Of a stretch of DNA of 64,000 nucleotides, positions 9,410 through 17,946 are shown piece by piece. The DNA lies in NCBI RefSeq assembly GCF_900218015.1, contig NZ_UFQQ01000014.1, forward strand, positions 62,001 to 126,000, read 5' to 3'. The notes beneath the pieces were generated by a model, which did no database searches, had not been told where the DNA came from, and saw only the letters and a list, made by a program, of their open reading frames with translations. Position 1 is the first letter of the stretch. Each line of letters starts with the position of its first letter. Both the position numbers and the translations under genes were made by a program. Origin of the DNA: Rhodopseudomonas pentothenatexigens (GTDB lineage Bacteria > Pseudomonadota > Alphaproteobacteria > Rhizobiales > Xanthobacteraceae).

Positions 9410-10156
9410 TCACACCTTGCGGCCGCCTTCGAGGTAAGCGGCTCGCACCTCGGGGCGCGCCAGTAAGTCGGCACCGGAGCCACTCATGGTGATCAGCCCG
9501 TTGACCAGCACGTAGCCGCGATGCGCCAGCTTCAGCGCGTGATTGGCGTTCTGCTCGACGATCAGGACCGTCAGGCCGTCCTGTCTGTTGAGGGTGCGGA
9601 TCGCCTCGAAGATCTGCCGGGTGATCAGCGGCGCGAGGCCGAGCGACGGCTCGTCGAGCAGCAGCAGCCGCGGCCGGCTCATCAGCGCGCGGCCGATCGC
9701 CAGCATCTGCTGTTCGCCGCCGGACAGCGTTCCGCCGCGTTGGCTGAAGCGTGCGCGCAGCCGCGGGAACAGCGTCAGTACCCGCTCCAGCGTGGCGGCG
9801 CGCTCGTCGTCGCTGCCGTGGCCGGCGTCGGCGCCCATCTGCAGATTTTCGGCGACGCTCATCCGCGGGAAGATGCGGCGGCCCTCCGGCGATTGCGCGA
9901 TGCTCATCCGCGCGATCTGGTGGGTCGGGGTCGCGGTGATGTCGACGCCGTCGAACACGATGCGGCCGGCCTTGGCGCGTGGCTTGCCGAAGATCGACAT
10001 CATCAGCGTCGACTTGCCGGCGCCGTTGGCGCCGATCAGCGCCACGATCTCGCCGGAGCCGATAGCGAGATCGACGCCCTTCAGCGCCTCGATCTTGCCG
10101 TAGGCGGCGCGGAGGTTTTCGATGCGGAGCAGGGGGGCGGACGAGGTGTTTGTCAT
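9410..10156 (-). CDS. livF: Branched-chain amino acid ABC transporter ATPase LivF
   Basis: A 248-residue ABC ATPase. The Walker A GANGAGKST is near residue 43-51, the ABC signature LSGGEQQML near 143, and the Walker B LLLLDEPSLGLAP near 165. This is one of the two ATPases that power the LivHM channel. It is separated from livG by 136 bases that contain a long inverted repeat, unusual within this normally tight operon. Confidence 0.93.
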   Translation of the reverse strand: MTNTSSAPLLRIENLRAAYGKIEALKGVDLAIGSGEIVALIGANGAGKSTLMMSIFGKPRAKAGRIVFDGVDITATPTHQIARMSIAQSPEGRRIFPRMSVAENLQMGADAGHGSDDERAATLERVLTLFPRLRARFSQRGGTLSGGEQQMLAIGRALMSRPRLLLLDEPSLGLAPLITRQIFEAIRTLNRQDGLTVLIVEQNANHALKLAHRGYVLVNGLITMSGSGADLLARPEVRAAYLEGGRKV

Positions 10157-10181
10157 CGCGCGGCCTCGCCACGCTTACCTT

Positions 10182-10271
10182 CGTCATGGCCGGGCTTGAC
10201 CCGGCCATCCACGGCCACAGGCGAGGCCGTGCTGGCTTCCGTGGATGGCCGGGTCAAGCCCGGGCATGACG
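10182..10271. repeat. Near-perfect long inverted repeat between livG and livF
   Basis: The 33-base left arm (10182-10214, starting CGTCATGGCCGGGCTTG) and the right arm (10239-10271, ending CCCGGGCATGACG) match as inverted copies at 32 of 33 positions, with a 24-base loop. In RNA this is a very stable hairpin between two operon genes. Confidence 0.85.
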
Positions 10272-10292
10272 ACGGACTATATAGCATCGACC

Positions 10293-11132
10293 TCACAGCC
10301 CGAGCTCCTGCTCGACGGCTTCGACTTCTTCGTCCTCGACGCCCAGATAGGCGGCGATCACGCGGGGGTCGTCGCGGATCTCGGCCGGCGTGCCGTCGGC
10401 GATCTTGACGCCGTAATCGAGCACGACGACGTGGTCGGAGATTTCCATCACCACGCTCATGTCGTGTTCGATCAGCAGGATCGAGGTGCCGCGGTCGTCG
10501 CGGATCGACAGCAACAGTTCGCCGAGGCTGGCGCTCTCGCGCGCGTTCAGTCCGGCGGCCGGCTCGTCGAGGCACAGCAGCACCGGCTCGGTGCACATCG
10601 CCCGCGCGATCTCCAGCCGGCGCTGATCGCCGTAGGGCAGGTTGCCGGCGGCATCGTCGGCCCGTGCCAGCAGCCCGATCTGGTCGAGCCAGAACCGGGC
10701 GCGGTCGATCGCCTGCTTCTCCGCCGCGCGCCAGGACGGCGCGCCGAACAGGCCGAGAAAGGTCAGGCCGGAGGCGCGCATCAGCGTGTTGTGCTGCGCC
10801 ACCATCAGGTTCTCCAGCGCGGTCATGCCGGGAAACAGCCGAATGTTCTGGAAGGTGCGTGCGACCTTGGCGATCTTGGTGATGCGAAAGTCGCCGAGCC
10901 GGTCGAGCCGATAATTCGAGCCGTCGCCATGGGCGAGGCTGATCCGCCCGGCGGTCGGCTTGTAGAAGCCGGTGATGCAGTTGAACACCGTGGTCTTGCC
11001 GGCGCCGTTCGGGCCGATCAGCGCGGTGATCCGGCCCTGCTGCGCGGTGAAGCTCAGCTCGTTGACGGCGATGATGCCGCCGAATTGCATGGTCAGGCGG
11101 TCGACCTGGAGGATTTCGGGTGCGCCGCTCAT
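10293..11132 (-). CDS. livG: Branched-chain amino acid ABC transporter ATPase LivG
   Basis: A 279-residue ABC ATPase. The Walker A GPNGAGKTT is near 38-46. The LivG-type insert with ARTFQNIRLFPGMTALENLMVAQH is present, followed by GDQRRLEIARA and LCLDEPAAGLN. The start codon overlaps the livM stop as ATGA (11129-11132), which fixes the start within a much longer open frame running to 13487. It works with LivF in one heterodimeric motor. Confidence 0.94.
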   Translation of the reverse strand: MSGAPEILQVDRLTMQFGGIIAVNELSFTAQQGRITALIGPNGAGKTTVFNCITGFYKPTAGRISLAHGDGSNYRLDRLGDFRITKIAKVARTFQNIRLFPGMTALENLMVAQHNTLMRASGLTFLGLFGAPSWRAAEKQAIDRARFWLDQIGLLARADDAAGNLPYGDQRRLEIARAMCTEPVLLCLDEPAAGLNARESASLGELLLSIRDDRGTSILLIEHDMSVVMEISDHVVVLDYGVKIADGTPAEIRDDPRVIAAYLGVEDEEVEAVEQELGL

Positions 11133-12460
11133 CCGTGGCCTTCCTTGACGAGGTCGGACGAGATCGCCTGCTTGTGCTGCAGATACACGGTCGGCGCGCG
11201 GTGGCCGATCAGCCCGCGCGGCCGCCAGATCATCAGCAGCACCATCGCCATGCCGAACACCAGCATGCGGAACTGATCGAGGCCGCGGAACAGCTCGAAG
11301 CCGCCGATCAGCGCCACCGCGGCGAGCGCGACGCCGAGCTGCGAGCCCATGCCGCCGAGCACGACGATCGCCAGCACCAGCGCCGATTCCTGGAAGGTGA
11401 AGGATTCCGGCGAGATGAAACCCTGCCTCGTCGCGAAGAACGCGCCGGCGAAGCCGCCGAACATCGCGCCGGTGGCGAAGGCGGTGAGCTTGGTGGTGGT
11501 GGTGTTGATGCCGAGCGCGCGGCAGGCGACTTCGTCCTCGCGCAGCGCTTCCCAGGCGCGGCCGATCGGCAGCCGGCGCAGCCGGATCGTGGCCCAGTTG
11601 GTGATCAGCGCCAGGATCAGGATCAGGTAGAACAGGAACACCAGCCGATGGGTCGGCGAGAACGGGATGCCGAGCTGCGCCGCCAACCCGTTCGGTCCCG
11701 GCGTCAGCGGAATGCCGAACACGGTCGGACGCGGAATGCCGCTGATACCGTTCGGGCCGCCGGTGAGATCCTGCCAGTTGATGATGACGAGACGGATGAT
11801 CTCGCCGAACGCGAGCGTGACGATGGCGAGATAGTCGCCGCGCAGCCGCAGCACCGGAAAGCCGAGCAGCACGCCCCAGAACGCCGCGAGGATGCCGGCG
11901 AGCGGCAGGCAGATCCAGAACGACAGTCCGAAATTGGTGGCGAGCAGCGCGTAGGAATAGGCGCCGACCGCGTAGAACGCGACGTAGCCGAGGTCGAGCA
12001 GGCCGGCGAGGCCGACCACGATGTTCAGTCCCCAGCCGAGCATCACATAGGTCAGCACCAGGATGCCGAGGTCGAGAATGTAGCGCTGATTGTAGAAGAT
12101 CACCGGCACCAGCACGGTGAAGATCAGCAGCGCCGGGCCGACGATGCGGCCGGCGAGGCCGAGCGTCTTGCGCGCGCCCGCCGGCATCATCTTCGCGGTG
12201 TCGACCGGTCCCCACCACATCCGCAGCAGCTCGACCACGATCGAGCCGACGAATACGCCGCCGACCATTCCGGCGAGGTCGCCGAACCGCGTCCAATAGA
12301 TCAGGCCGCCCTCGGGGCCGGCTTCGGTGCGGACTCCGATCATCAGCGAAAACAAAACCAGCGCCACCAGGGCGCTGATCAGGGCTTTCTTGAAGATGAA
12401 CGCCGCACCGATCTCGGCGGTGGCGGCGGAGGTCACGGCGGCGTGCGCGGGTTTTGCCAC
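11129..12460 (-). CDS. livM: Branched-chain amino acid ABC transporter permease LivM
   Basis: A 443-residue polytopic membrane protein. The LivM core with its conserved GLNIVVGLAGLLDLGYVAFYAVGAY and the EAA-like loop GRAWEALREDEVACRALGIN are present. The N-terminal hundred or so residues carry additional membrane segments, as in many alphaproteobacterial LivM proteins. It forms the channel with LivH, 12 bases upstream. Confidence 0.93.
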   Translation of the reverse strand: MAKPAHAAVTSAATAEIGAAFIFKKALISALVALVLFSLMIGVRTEAGPEGGLIYWTRFGDLAGMVGGVFVGSIVVELLRMWWGPVDTAKMMPAGARKTLGLAGRIVGPALLIFTVLVPVIFYNQRYILDLGILVLTYVMLGWGLNIVVGLAGLLDLGYVAFYAVGAYSYALLATNFGLSFWICLPLAGILAAFWGVLLGFPVLRLRGDYLAIVTLAFGEIIRLVIINWQDLTGGPNGISGIPRPTVFGIPLTPGPNGLAAQLGIPFSPTHRLVFLFYLILILALITNWATIRLRRLPIGRAWEALREDEVACRALGINTTTTKLTAFATGAMFGGFAGAFFATRQGFISPESFTFQESALVLAIVVLGGMGSQLGVALAAVALIGGFELFRGLDQFRMLVFGMAMVLLMIWRPRGLIGHRAPTVYLQHKQAISSDLVKEGHG

Positions 12461-12472
12461 GTCGTCGCCCGC

Positions 12473-13390
12473 TCAGACTTTTTCGACTTCCGGCCGGCCG
12501 AGCAGGCCGGTCGGCATGAAGATCAGCACGATGATCAGGATCGAGAACGCCGCGACGTCCTTGTACTCGACCGAGAAATACGCCGACCAGAAGGTCTCGA
12601 TCAGGCCGATCAGCAGGCCGCCGAGCATCGCGCCGGGCAGCGAGCCGATGCCGCCGAGCACGGCCGCAGTGAACGCCTTGATGCCGGCGATGAATCCCAT
12701 GAAGAAGTCGACCAGCCCGTAATACAGCAGGTACATCATGCCCGCGACCGAGGCGAGCGCGGCGCCGATCACGAAGGTCATCGAGATGGTGCGGTCGACG
12801 TCGACGCCGAGCAGCGCCGCCATGGTTTGGTCCTGCTCGCAGGCCCGCATGTCGCGACCGAGCCTTGTCTTCGCCACCAGCCAGGTGAAGATGCCGAGCA
12901 GAATGACCGTCGTGACCACCACCAGGATCTGGACGTTGGAGAGCTGGACGTTGAAGCCGTCGGCGCTCTCGTGCAGAGTGTAGCCGCCGGTGATGATCGG
13001 CGGCACCGGCTTGACGCGGGCGCCCTGCGACACCTGGGCGTAGTTCATCAGCACGAACGACATGCCGATCGCCGACAGCATCGGGGCGAGGCGGAACGAA
13101 TGCCGCAAGGGGCGATAGGCGATGCGTTCGACCGTCCAGCCGTACAGCGCGGTGATCGCCATCGACACCAACAGCACCACCAGCAGGATCAGCGGCACGA
13201 AGGTGAGGCCGAACGACACCAGGATCAGGAAGCTGATGAGGGCGATGAAGCCGCCGATCATGAAGATGTCGCCATGGGCGAAATTGATCATGCCGACGAT
13301 GCCGTAGACCATCGTGTAGCCGATCGCGATCAGGCCGTAGATCGAGCCGAGCACGAGGCCGTTGATGAGCTGCTGGGCGAAATAGTCCAT
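12473..13390 (-). CDS. livH: Branched-chain amino acid ABC transporter permease LivH
   Basis: A 305-residue membrane permease and first gene of the liv operon. LivH hallmarks are GLVLGSIYGLIAIGYTMVYGIVGMINFAHGD at the N-terminus and the cytoplasmic loop TRLGRDMRACEQDQTMAALLGVDVDR. Any promoter must lie in the preceding intergenic region; none was recognised with confidence. Confidence 0.94.
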   Translation of the reverse strand: MDYFAQQLINGLVLGSIYGLIAIGYTMVYGIVGMINFAHGDIFMIGGFIALISFLILVSFGLTFVPLILLVVLLVSMAITALYGWTVERIAYRPLRHSFRLAPMLSAIGMSFVLMNYAQVSQGARVKPVPPIITGGYTLHESADGFNVQLSNVQILVVVTTVILLGIFTWLVAKTRLGRDMRACEQDQTMAALLGVDVDRTISMTFVIGAALASVAGMMYLLYYGLVDFFMGFIAGIKAFTAAVLGGIGSLPGAMLGGLLIGLIETFWSAYFSVEYKDVAAFSILIIVLIFMPTGLLGRPEVEKV

Positions 13391-13969
13391 GCGCTGCCGT
13401 CGTCAGAGGACTCGAAAGATCGGAACTCGAAAGACCGTCGATTGCAACGCGAACGGCACCGCTGGGAAGATCGCGCCCGCACTGCACAAACGACGCGGCG
13501 AGGGCCCCGGCAGCCGGAACGTCGCTTCGCTTGGTAATTTTCTAACAGTGGGTCGCGATCGCGGCAACAGCGCCTGCTTACAACCTTCTGCCCTGTGGAC
13601 GGCGGCGGTGCTGATATCGGTTCCATCCGGGACACTTCCGCTGCGCCGAAGGCCCTGAGCGATCGTCGCGAACGTGGTCCGGCGGCGGCTGCGCAGGGAC
13701 GGCGGCGAGCCGGTGCGACTGCGCGAAGCGCTGTCCCTCGTCGTCGTCCCTTCCCATGTCTGTAAGGTCATCGGCTCCACCACCTTCACGCGCACGCCAA
13801 CGCAAATTTCGTGCCGAATGATGCCGAAGTCGCGGACCGCTGCGTCATCCACAGCAGGAAACGGTCGTTAAGGTTAACAAAGCGTTTCCGTTGCCGGTTG
13901 TCGTTAACCTGGGGTTAGCTTTGGCAGGCACGCCATTGGATTCGGCGCGCTGGGTGATGGGGCACGGCG
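13391..13969. other. Gene-free region between livH and a membrane protein gene, with CtrA-like half box
   Basis: These 579 bases separate two divergent genes. Open frames inside lack plausible codon use or starts. Near 13865-13920 the sequence becomes TTAA-rich. TTAA (13904-13907), seven bases, then TTAG (13915-13918) is one base off the CtrA consensus TTAA-N7-TTAA. GTTAAGGTTAAC just before it is another TTAA cluster. No repeat of the families above was seen. Confidence 0.45.
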
Positions 13970-14497
13970 ATGAAGACGGATTGGCGGATCAGCTCGGCGA
14001 ACGGAGTTCTGCTCGCGGCCTATATCGCGCCGACCTGGCTGATCGTGGCGTATCGGCTGTTCGTCTCGCCGATCCATGCGCTTTACGACCGGCCCAACAT
14101 CTCCGTGGCGATCTTTATCAGCGATCATCTGCATCTCAGCGCAATGGCGACGGTTCGGATGGCCTGGCTGCTGGCGCTGGCCAAGGTGACGGTCGCCGGC
14201 TTCCTGCTGGTGTTTTCCGCCCTGCTGACGCGGCCGTCGATTCGTCTGTCGGGCGGCTGCAACGAGGCGCTGGCGTTCGCGCTGACGCTGGGCAGCGTGA
14301 TCTCGTTCGCCAGCATGGTGATGGCCTCGCAGGTCGCCGAGCCGGAAGCGATGCGGCTGCACGCCACCGAACTTCTGCTGTTTCTCGGCACCGCGATCCT
14401 GATGCTGGTCGAGCCTCAGGCTCGATCTGCGGCTGCACCGAGTCGCAGCGCGGCGGCGTTTCAACCGAACTATCCGGCCGCGGCGCAGCGCTCCTGA
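13970..14497 (+). CDS. Uncharacterised four-helix membrane protein
   Basis: A 175-residue protein not recognised as a known family. Four hydrophobic stretches are visible: about 13-32, 55-90 (probably two helices close together), 97-115 and 125-140. A polar, alanine-rich tail follows. It is a single gene between the liv and cox loci, preceded by TTAA-rich DNA that may hold a CtrA site. The ATG at 13970 is preceded by an AG-rich stretch (GGGGCACGGCG). Confidence 0.6.
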   Translation: MKTDWRISSANGVLLAAYIAPTWLIVAYRLFVSPIHALYDRPNISVAIFISDHLHLSAMATVRMAWLLALAKVTVAGFLLVFSALLTRPSIRLSGGCNEALAFALTLGSVISFASMVMASQVAEPEAMRLHATELLLFLGTAILMLVEPQARSAAAPSRSAAAFQPNYPAAAQRS

Positions 14498-14689
14498 TCT
14501 TGATTTTGCCGTCGTGATTGCTTGACGCTGGCGCTCGGGCCGGGCGTGACCTATCTCACCAGGCGCATAACTGTTATCGATGCCGGCCACTTGGGGCGGT
14601 GTCGCGATACTTTTTCTTTGCCGTCCGGCATGCTTAAGTAGTCGCAATGCCGCTGTCCGAGGCGGCCGCCGATCCGGGAGGAAATATCC

Positions 14690-15154
14690 ATGGCCATGAC
14701 GATGAACGGCGAAGTCCAACTGGACGCGCCGAAAGATTTGGTGTGGAGCAAGCTCAACGATCCGGAAGTGCTGAAGGTCTGCATTCCCGGATGCGAGGAA
14801 TTGGAAAAGACCGAGGACGACAGTGGTTTTCGCGCCGTCGCCAAGTTGAAGGTCGGCCCGGTGTCGGCCCGCTTCAAGGGCAAGGTGACGCTGTCCGATC
14901 TCGATCCCCCGAACGGCTACAAGATCACCGGTGAAGGCGAGGGCGGTGTCGCCGGCTTCGCCAAGGGCGGCGCCACCGTCGGCCTGTCCGACAAGGACGG
15001 CGGCACGCTCTTGTCCTACGATGTCGAAGCGCATATCGGCGGCAAGCTGGCGCAGCTCGGGCAGCGGCTGATCAACGGCTCGGCCAAGAAGCTGGCCGAC
15101 GAGTTCTTCGCCAACTTCTCCAAGGCGGTGCAGAACGGCAACGGCGCGGCCTGA
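14690..15154 (+). CDS. coxG: CoxG family protein (SRPBCC fold)
   Basis: A 154-residue protein of the carbon monoxide dehydrogenase subunit G family. The N-terminal MNGEVQLDAPKDLVWSKLNDPEVLKVCIPGCEELEK is typical, as are KVGPVSARFKGKVTL and GKLAQLGQRLINGSAKKLADEFFANF. In Oligotropha, CoxG helps to attach CO dehydrogenase to the cytoplasmic membrane. A strong GGGAGGAA box precedes the ATG. It heads the cox locus. Confidence 0.9.
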   Translation: MAMTMNGEVQLDAPKDLVWSKLNDPEVLKVCIPGCEELEKTEDDSGFRAVAKLKVGPVSARFKGKVTLSDLDPPNGYKITGEGEGGVAGFAKGGATVGLSDKDGGTLLSYDVEAHIGGKLAQLGQRLINGSAKKLADEFFANFSKAVQNGNGAA

Positions 15155-15328
15155 CCGCGCCGCGGGGCCCGATCACGCGGATGTCATTACACGGCCGAGC
15201 GTCCGGCGCGGCCGAAGCCGATCGCGGTTGCCGATCCTGGGCTTGCCCCGTAAGATCGGTTCAAGAAACACAACTAAAAGACGAATGATCGCCGTGCAAC
15301 GCGGCGGTGCGCATTGAAGAGAGGGCCG

Positions 15329-15814
15329 ATGGCCAAGATTTCCCTGATCGTCAATGGCAACCCCGTGACCGCGAACGTCGATCCGCGCACGCTGCTGGTG
15401 CAGTTTCTGCGCGAGAACCTGCGGCTGACCGGCACCCATGTCGGCTGCGACACCTCGCAGTGCGGTGCCTGCGTCGTGCATCTCGACGGCAAGGCGGTGA
15501 AGTCCTGCACCACGCTGGCGGTGATGGCCGACGGCCACGAAGTGACCACGATCGAAGGCCTCGCCGCCGACGGCGCGCCGCTGCATCCGATGCAAGAAGC
15601 CTTTCGCGAGCATCACGGCCTGCAATGCGGCTTCTGCACCCCGGGCATGATCATGACCGCGGTCGATATGGTGCATCGCAAGGGCCACGAGCTCTCCGAC
15701 GAGACGATTCGCGAAGAGCTCGAAGGCAATCTCTGCCGCTGCACCGGCTATCAGAACATCGTGGTGTCGATCGCGGCCGGCGCCAAGGCGATGGCGAACT
15801 CCGACCGCACCTGA
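15329..15814 (+). CDS. coxS: Molybdenum hydroxylase small subunit, two [2Fe-2S] clusters (CoxS)
   Basis: A 161-residue iron-sulfur subunit of the CO dehydrogenase/xanthine dehydrogenase type. Ligands of the N-terminal plant-type cluster are Cys40, 45, 48 and 60. Those of the C-terminal four-helix cluster are Cys100, 103, 136 and 138 ([15 protein letters not shown]). All eight are present. It carries electrons from the molybdenum site to FAD. The start at 15329 follows a GAGAGGG box. The next gene is the FAD subunit only 75 bases away; no large subunit lies between or after. Confidence 0.92.
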   Translation: MAKISLIVNGNPVTANVDPRTLLVQFLRENLRLTGTHVGCDTSQCGACVVHLDGKAVKSCTTLAVMADGHEVTTIEGLAADGAPLHPMQEAFREHHGLQCGFCTPGMIMTAVDMVHRKGHELSDETIREELEGNLCRCTGYQNIVVSIAAGAKAMANSDRT

Positions 15815-15889
15815 CCGGCACTGCGCCGGCCCGCTTCAACGAGGCCGCGCGGCACGCCCAACGAGACGCAGGAAGCTCAGGGAAGCGCA

Positions 15890-16696
15890 ATGTACGAATT
15901 CAAATATCACCGCCCCGGGACCGTTCGCCAAGCCGCCAATCTGCTGCTGAAGAACGAGGACGCCAAGCTGATCGCGGGCGGTCACACGCTGTTGCCGGTG
16001 ATGAAGCAGCGCCTCGCGGCGCCGCCGCATCTGGTCGACCTGTCGCACATCGAAGGCCTCGACGGCATCGAGATGAAGGGCCGCTCGCTGGTGATCGGCG
16101 CCACCGCCACCCATGCCGAGGTGGCGAATTCGGCGATCGTCGGCGAGGCGATCCCGGCGCTGGCCGAGCTGGCGTCGCTGATCGGCGATCCGGCGGTGCG
16201 CCACAAGGGCACGATCGGCGGCTCGCTCGCCAACAACGATCCGACCGCGGACTATCCGGCCGCCGTGCTGGCGCTCGGCGCCACCGTGGTCACCAACAAG
16301 CGCAAGCTGAAAGCCGAAGAGTTCTTCCAGGGCATGTACGCGACCGCGCTGGAGCCGGACGAGATCATCACCAAGGTGCAGTTTCCGCTGCCGAAAAAGG
16401 CCGCCTACATCAAGTTCCGCAACCAGGCATCGCGCTACGCGCTGGTCGGCGTGTTCGTCGCCCGCCGTCCGTCGGATGTCCGGGTCGCGGTCACCGGCGC
16501 CGGCGCCGATGGCGTGTTCCGCGTCACGCAGTTCGAAGAGGCGCTGAAGGCGCGGTTCAACTCTAAGGCGCTCGACGGCCTCCACGTCTCGGCCGATGGG
16601 CTGAACAGCGATCTGCACGGCAGCGCCGAATATCGCGCGCATCTGATCGGCGTGCTCACCAAGCGCGCGGTCGACGCCGCCAACGGCAAGGCGTGA
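15890..16696 (+). CDS. coxM: Molybdenum hydroxylase FAD-binding medium subunit (CoxM)
   Basis: A 268-residue flavoprotein subunit. Both FAD-binding signatures of the family are intact: AGGHT at 29-33 and TIGGS at 108-112, followed by NNDPTADYP. In complete enzymes it passes electrons from the CoxS clusters to quinone. An AGGAAGCTCAGGGAAG stretch precedes the ATG. Without coxL in the window, this gene and coxS encode only the electron-transfer half of the enzyme. Confidence 0.92.
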   Translation: MYEFKYHRPGTVRQAANLLLKNEDAKLIAGGHTLLPVMKQRLAAPPHLVDLSHIEGLDGIEMKGRSLVIGATATHAEVANSAIVGEAIPALAELASLIGDPAVRHKGTIGGSLANNDPTADYPAAVLALGATVVTNKRKLKAEEFFQGMYATALEPDEIITKVQFPLPKKAAYIKFRNQASRYALVGVFVARRPSDVRVAVTGAGADGVFRVTQFEEALKARFNSKALDGLHVSADGLNSDLHGSAEYRAHLIGVLTKRAVDAANGKA

Positions 16697-16715
16697 GCCT
16701 GCGATCGGACCGACG

Positions 16716-17624
16716 ATGACCGCGCCCGCGCCTCCCGCCTCCGTCGACGCCACGCTCGAACTGCTGACGAGCCGCGGCTATCTCGCCGAGCGGTCGCTGG
16801 CGACGGTGGTGTTTCTGGCGCTGCGGATGGGCCGGCCGCTGTTTCTCGAAGGCGAGGCCGGCGTCGGCAAGACCGAAATCGCCAAGGTGCTGTCGGCCGC
16901 TCTAGGCCGCCGTCTGATCCGGCTGCAGTGCTACGAGGGTCTCGACATCGCCTCCGCGGTGTACGAGTGGAACTCGTCGGCGCAGATGATCGCGATCCGG
17001 CTCGCCGAAGCGGCCGGCGACACCGACCGCGACCAGCTCTCCAGCGACATCTTCTCCGAGCGCTTCCTGATCAAGCGGCCGCTGCTGCAGGCGCTGGAGC
17101 CGGACACGGCGGGGGCGCCGGTGCTGCTGATCGACGAACTCGACCGCGCCGACGAGGCGTTCGAGGCTTACTTGCTCGAAGTGCTCAGCGACTTCCAGGT
17201 CACGATTCCGGAGTTCGGCACCATCAAGGCGCCGGCGCCGCCGATTGTGATCGTCACCTCCAACCGCACCCGCGAAATCCACGATGCGCTGAAGCGGCGC
17301 TGTCTGTATCACTGGGTCGACTATCCGAACGCCGAGCGCGAGCTGGCGATCGTGAAGTCGCGCGTGCCGGGGATCTCGGCCAAGCTGTCGCAGCAGGTGG
17401 TCAACTTCGTCCAGGCGCTGCGCGAGCAGGATTTCTACAAATCCCCTGGCGTCGCCGAGACGCTCGACTGGGCCACCGCGTTGACTGAACTCGACGCTCG
17501 CGCGCTCACGGCGGAAGTCGTCGGCGACACCCTCGGTGCGCTGCTCAAGTATCAGGACGACATCGCCCGGATGCAGGGCGACACCGTGCAGAAACTGGTC
17601 AAGGACGCGATCAGCGAGAGGTAG
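16716..17624 (+). CDS. coxD: MoxR-type AAA+ ATPase CoxD
   Basis: A 302-residue AAA+ ATPase. The Walker A GEAGVGKTE is at 46-54 and the Walker B VLLIDELDRAD at about 136-146, with the arginine-finger region NRTREIHDALKRRC near 190. In Oligotropha, CoxD is a membrane-associated chaperone-like ATPase needed to build the copper-sulfur-molybdenum centre of CO dehydrogenase, working with CoxE and CoxF. It starts 19 bases after coxM, in the same operon. Confidence 0.9.
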   Translation: MTAPAPPASVDATLELLTSRGYLAERSLATVVFLALRMGRPLFLEGEAGVGKTEIAKVLSAALGRRLIRLQCYEGLDIASAVYEWNSSAQMIAIRLAEAAGDTDRDQLSSDIFSERFLIKRPLLQALEPDTAGAPVLLIDELDRADEAFEAYLLEVLSDFQVTIPEFGTIKAPAPPIVIVTSNRTREIHDALKRRCLYHWVDYPNAERELAIVKSRVPGISAKLSQQVVNFVQALREQDFYKSPGVAETLDWATALTELDARALTAEVVGDTLGALLKYQDDIARMQGDTVQKLVKDAISER

Positions 17625-17679
17625 TCAGTCTCTTTGCATTCGTTGTGAAGCTCGACCTTGGCCGCATCGGCAGCGCGCC

Positions 17680-17926
17680 CCCTCTCCCCGCTCTTGCGGG
17701 GAGAGGGTTGGGGTGAGGGGCTGCCACGGGCACCGTGCTCGCGTCGCCCTCACCGCAGCCCTCTCCCGCAAGCGGGAGAGGGAGCAGGCCTCGCGAGCGG
17801 CGAGGTTGTGACGCTGATCCAAGGTTCGTCATTCCGGGGCGCGAGCGGAAGCTCGCGAACCCGGAATCTGAAACGGGCACGTCGATCGAGATTCCGGGTT
17901 CGCGCTGCGCGCGCCCCGGAATGACA
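17680..17926. repeat. Repeat cluster between coxD and coxE
   Basis: Of the 322-base gap 17625-17946 most is repeat. A hairpin CCCTCTCCCCGC..GCGGGGAGAGGG (17680-17707) and a shorter sister CCCTCTCCCGC..GCGGGAGAGGG (about 17759-17782) are joined by GGGGTGAGGGGC and GCCCTCACC inverted segments. A GTCATTCCGGGGCGC...GCGCCCCGGAATGAC element follows (17827-17926). No gene is visible. Confidence 0.8.
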
Positions 17927-17946
17927 GACGGATAGGTTGTTGTCAG

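Noticed and set aside
10293-13487. A 1064-residue minus-strand frame containing livG at its end
   Set aside because: Only the part from 11132 is LivG. The earlier part is a frame-shifted reading of livM and livH, and the ATGA overlap fixes the livG start.
11120-13537. An 805-residue open frame on the plus strand opposite livH and livM
   Set aside because: Shadow frame with composition biased to Asp, His, Arg and Glu; no domain; the liv genes on the other strand are certain.
13403-13852. A 149-residue minus-strand frame in the liv upstream region
   Set aside because: No ribosome-binding site, arginine- and serine-rich composition without pattern, and no recognisable domain.
17680-17782. Regular short repeats that might be a CRISPR array or a tRNA
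   Set aside because: Units are self-complementary hairpins of unequal spacing without unique spacers, and no cloverleaf or cas gene is seen.
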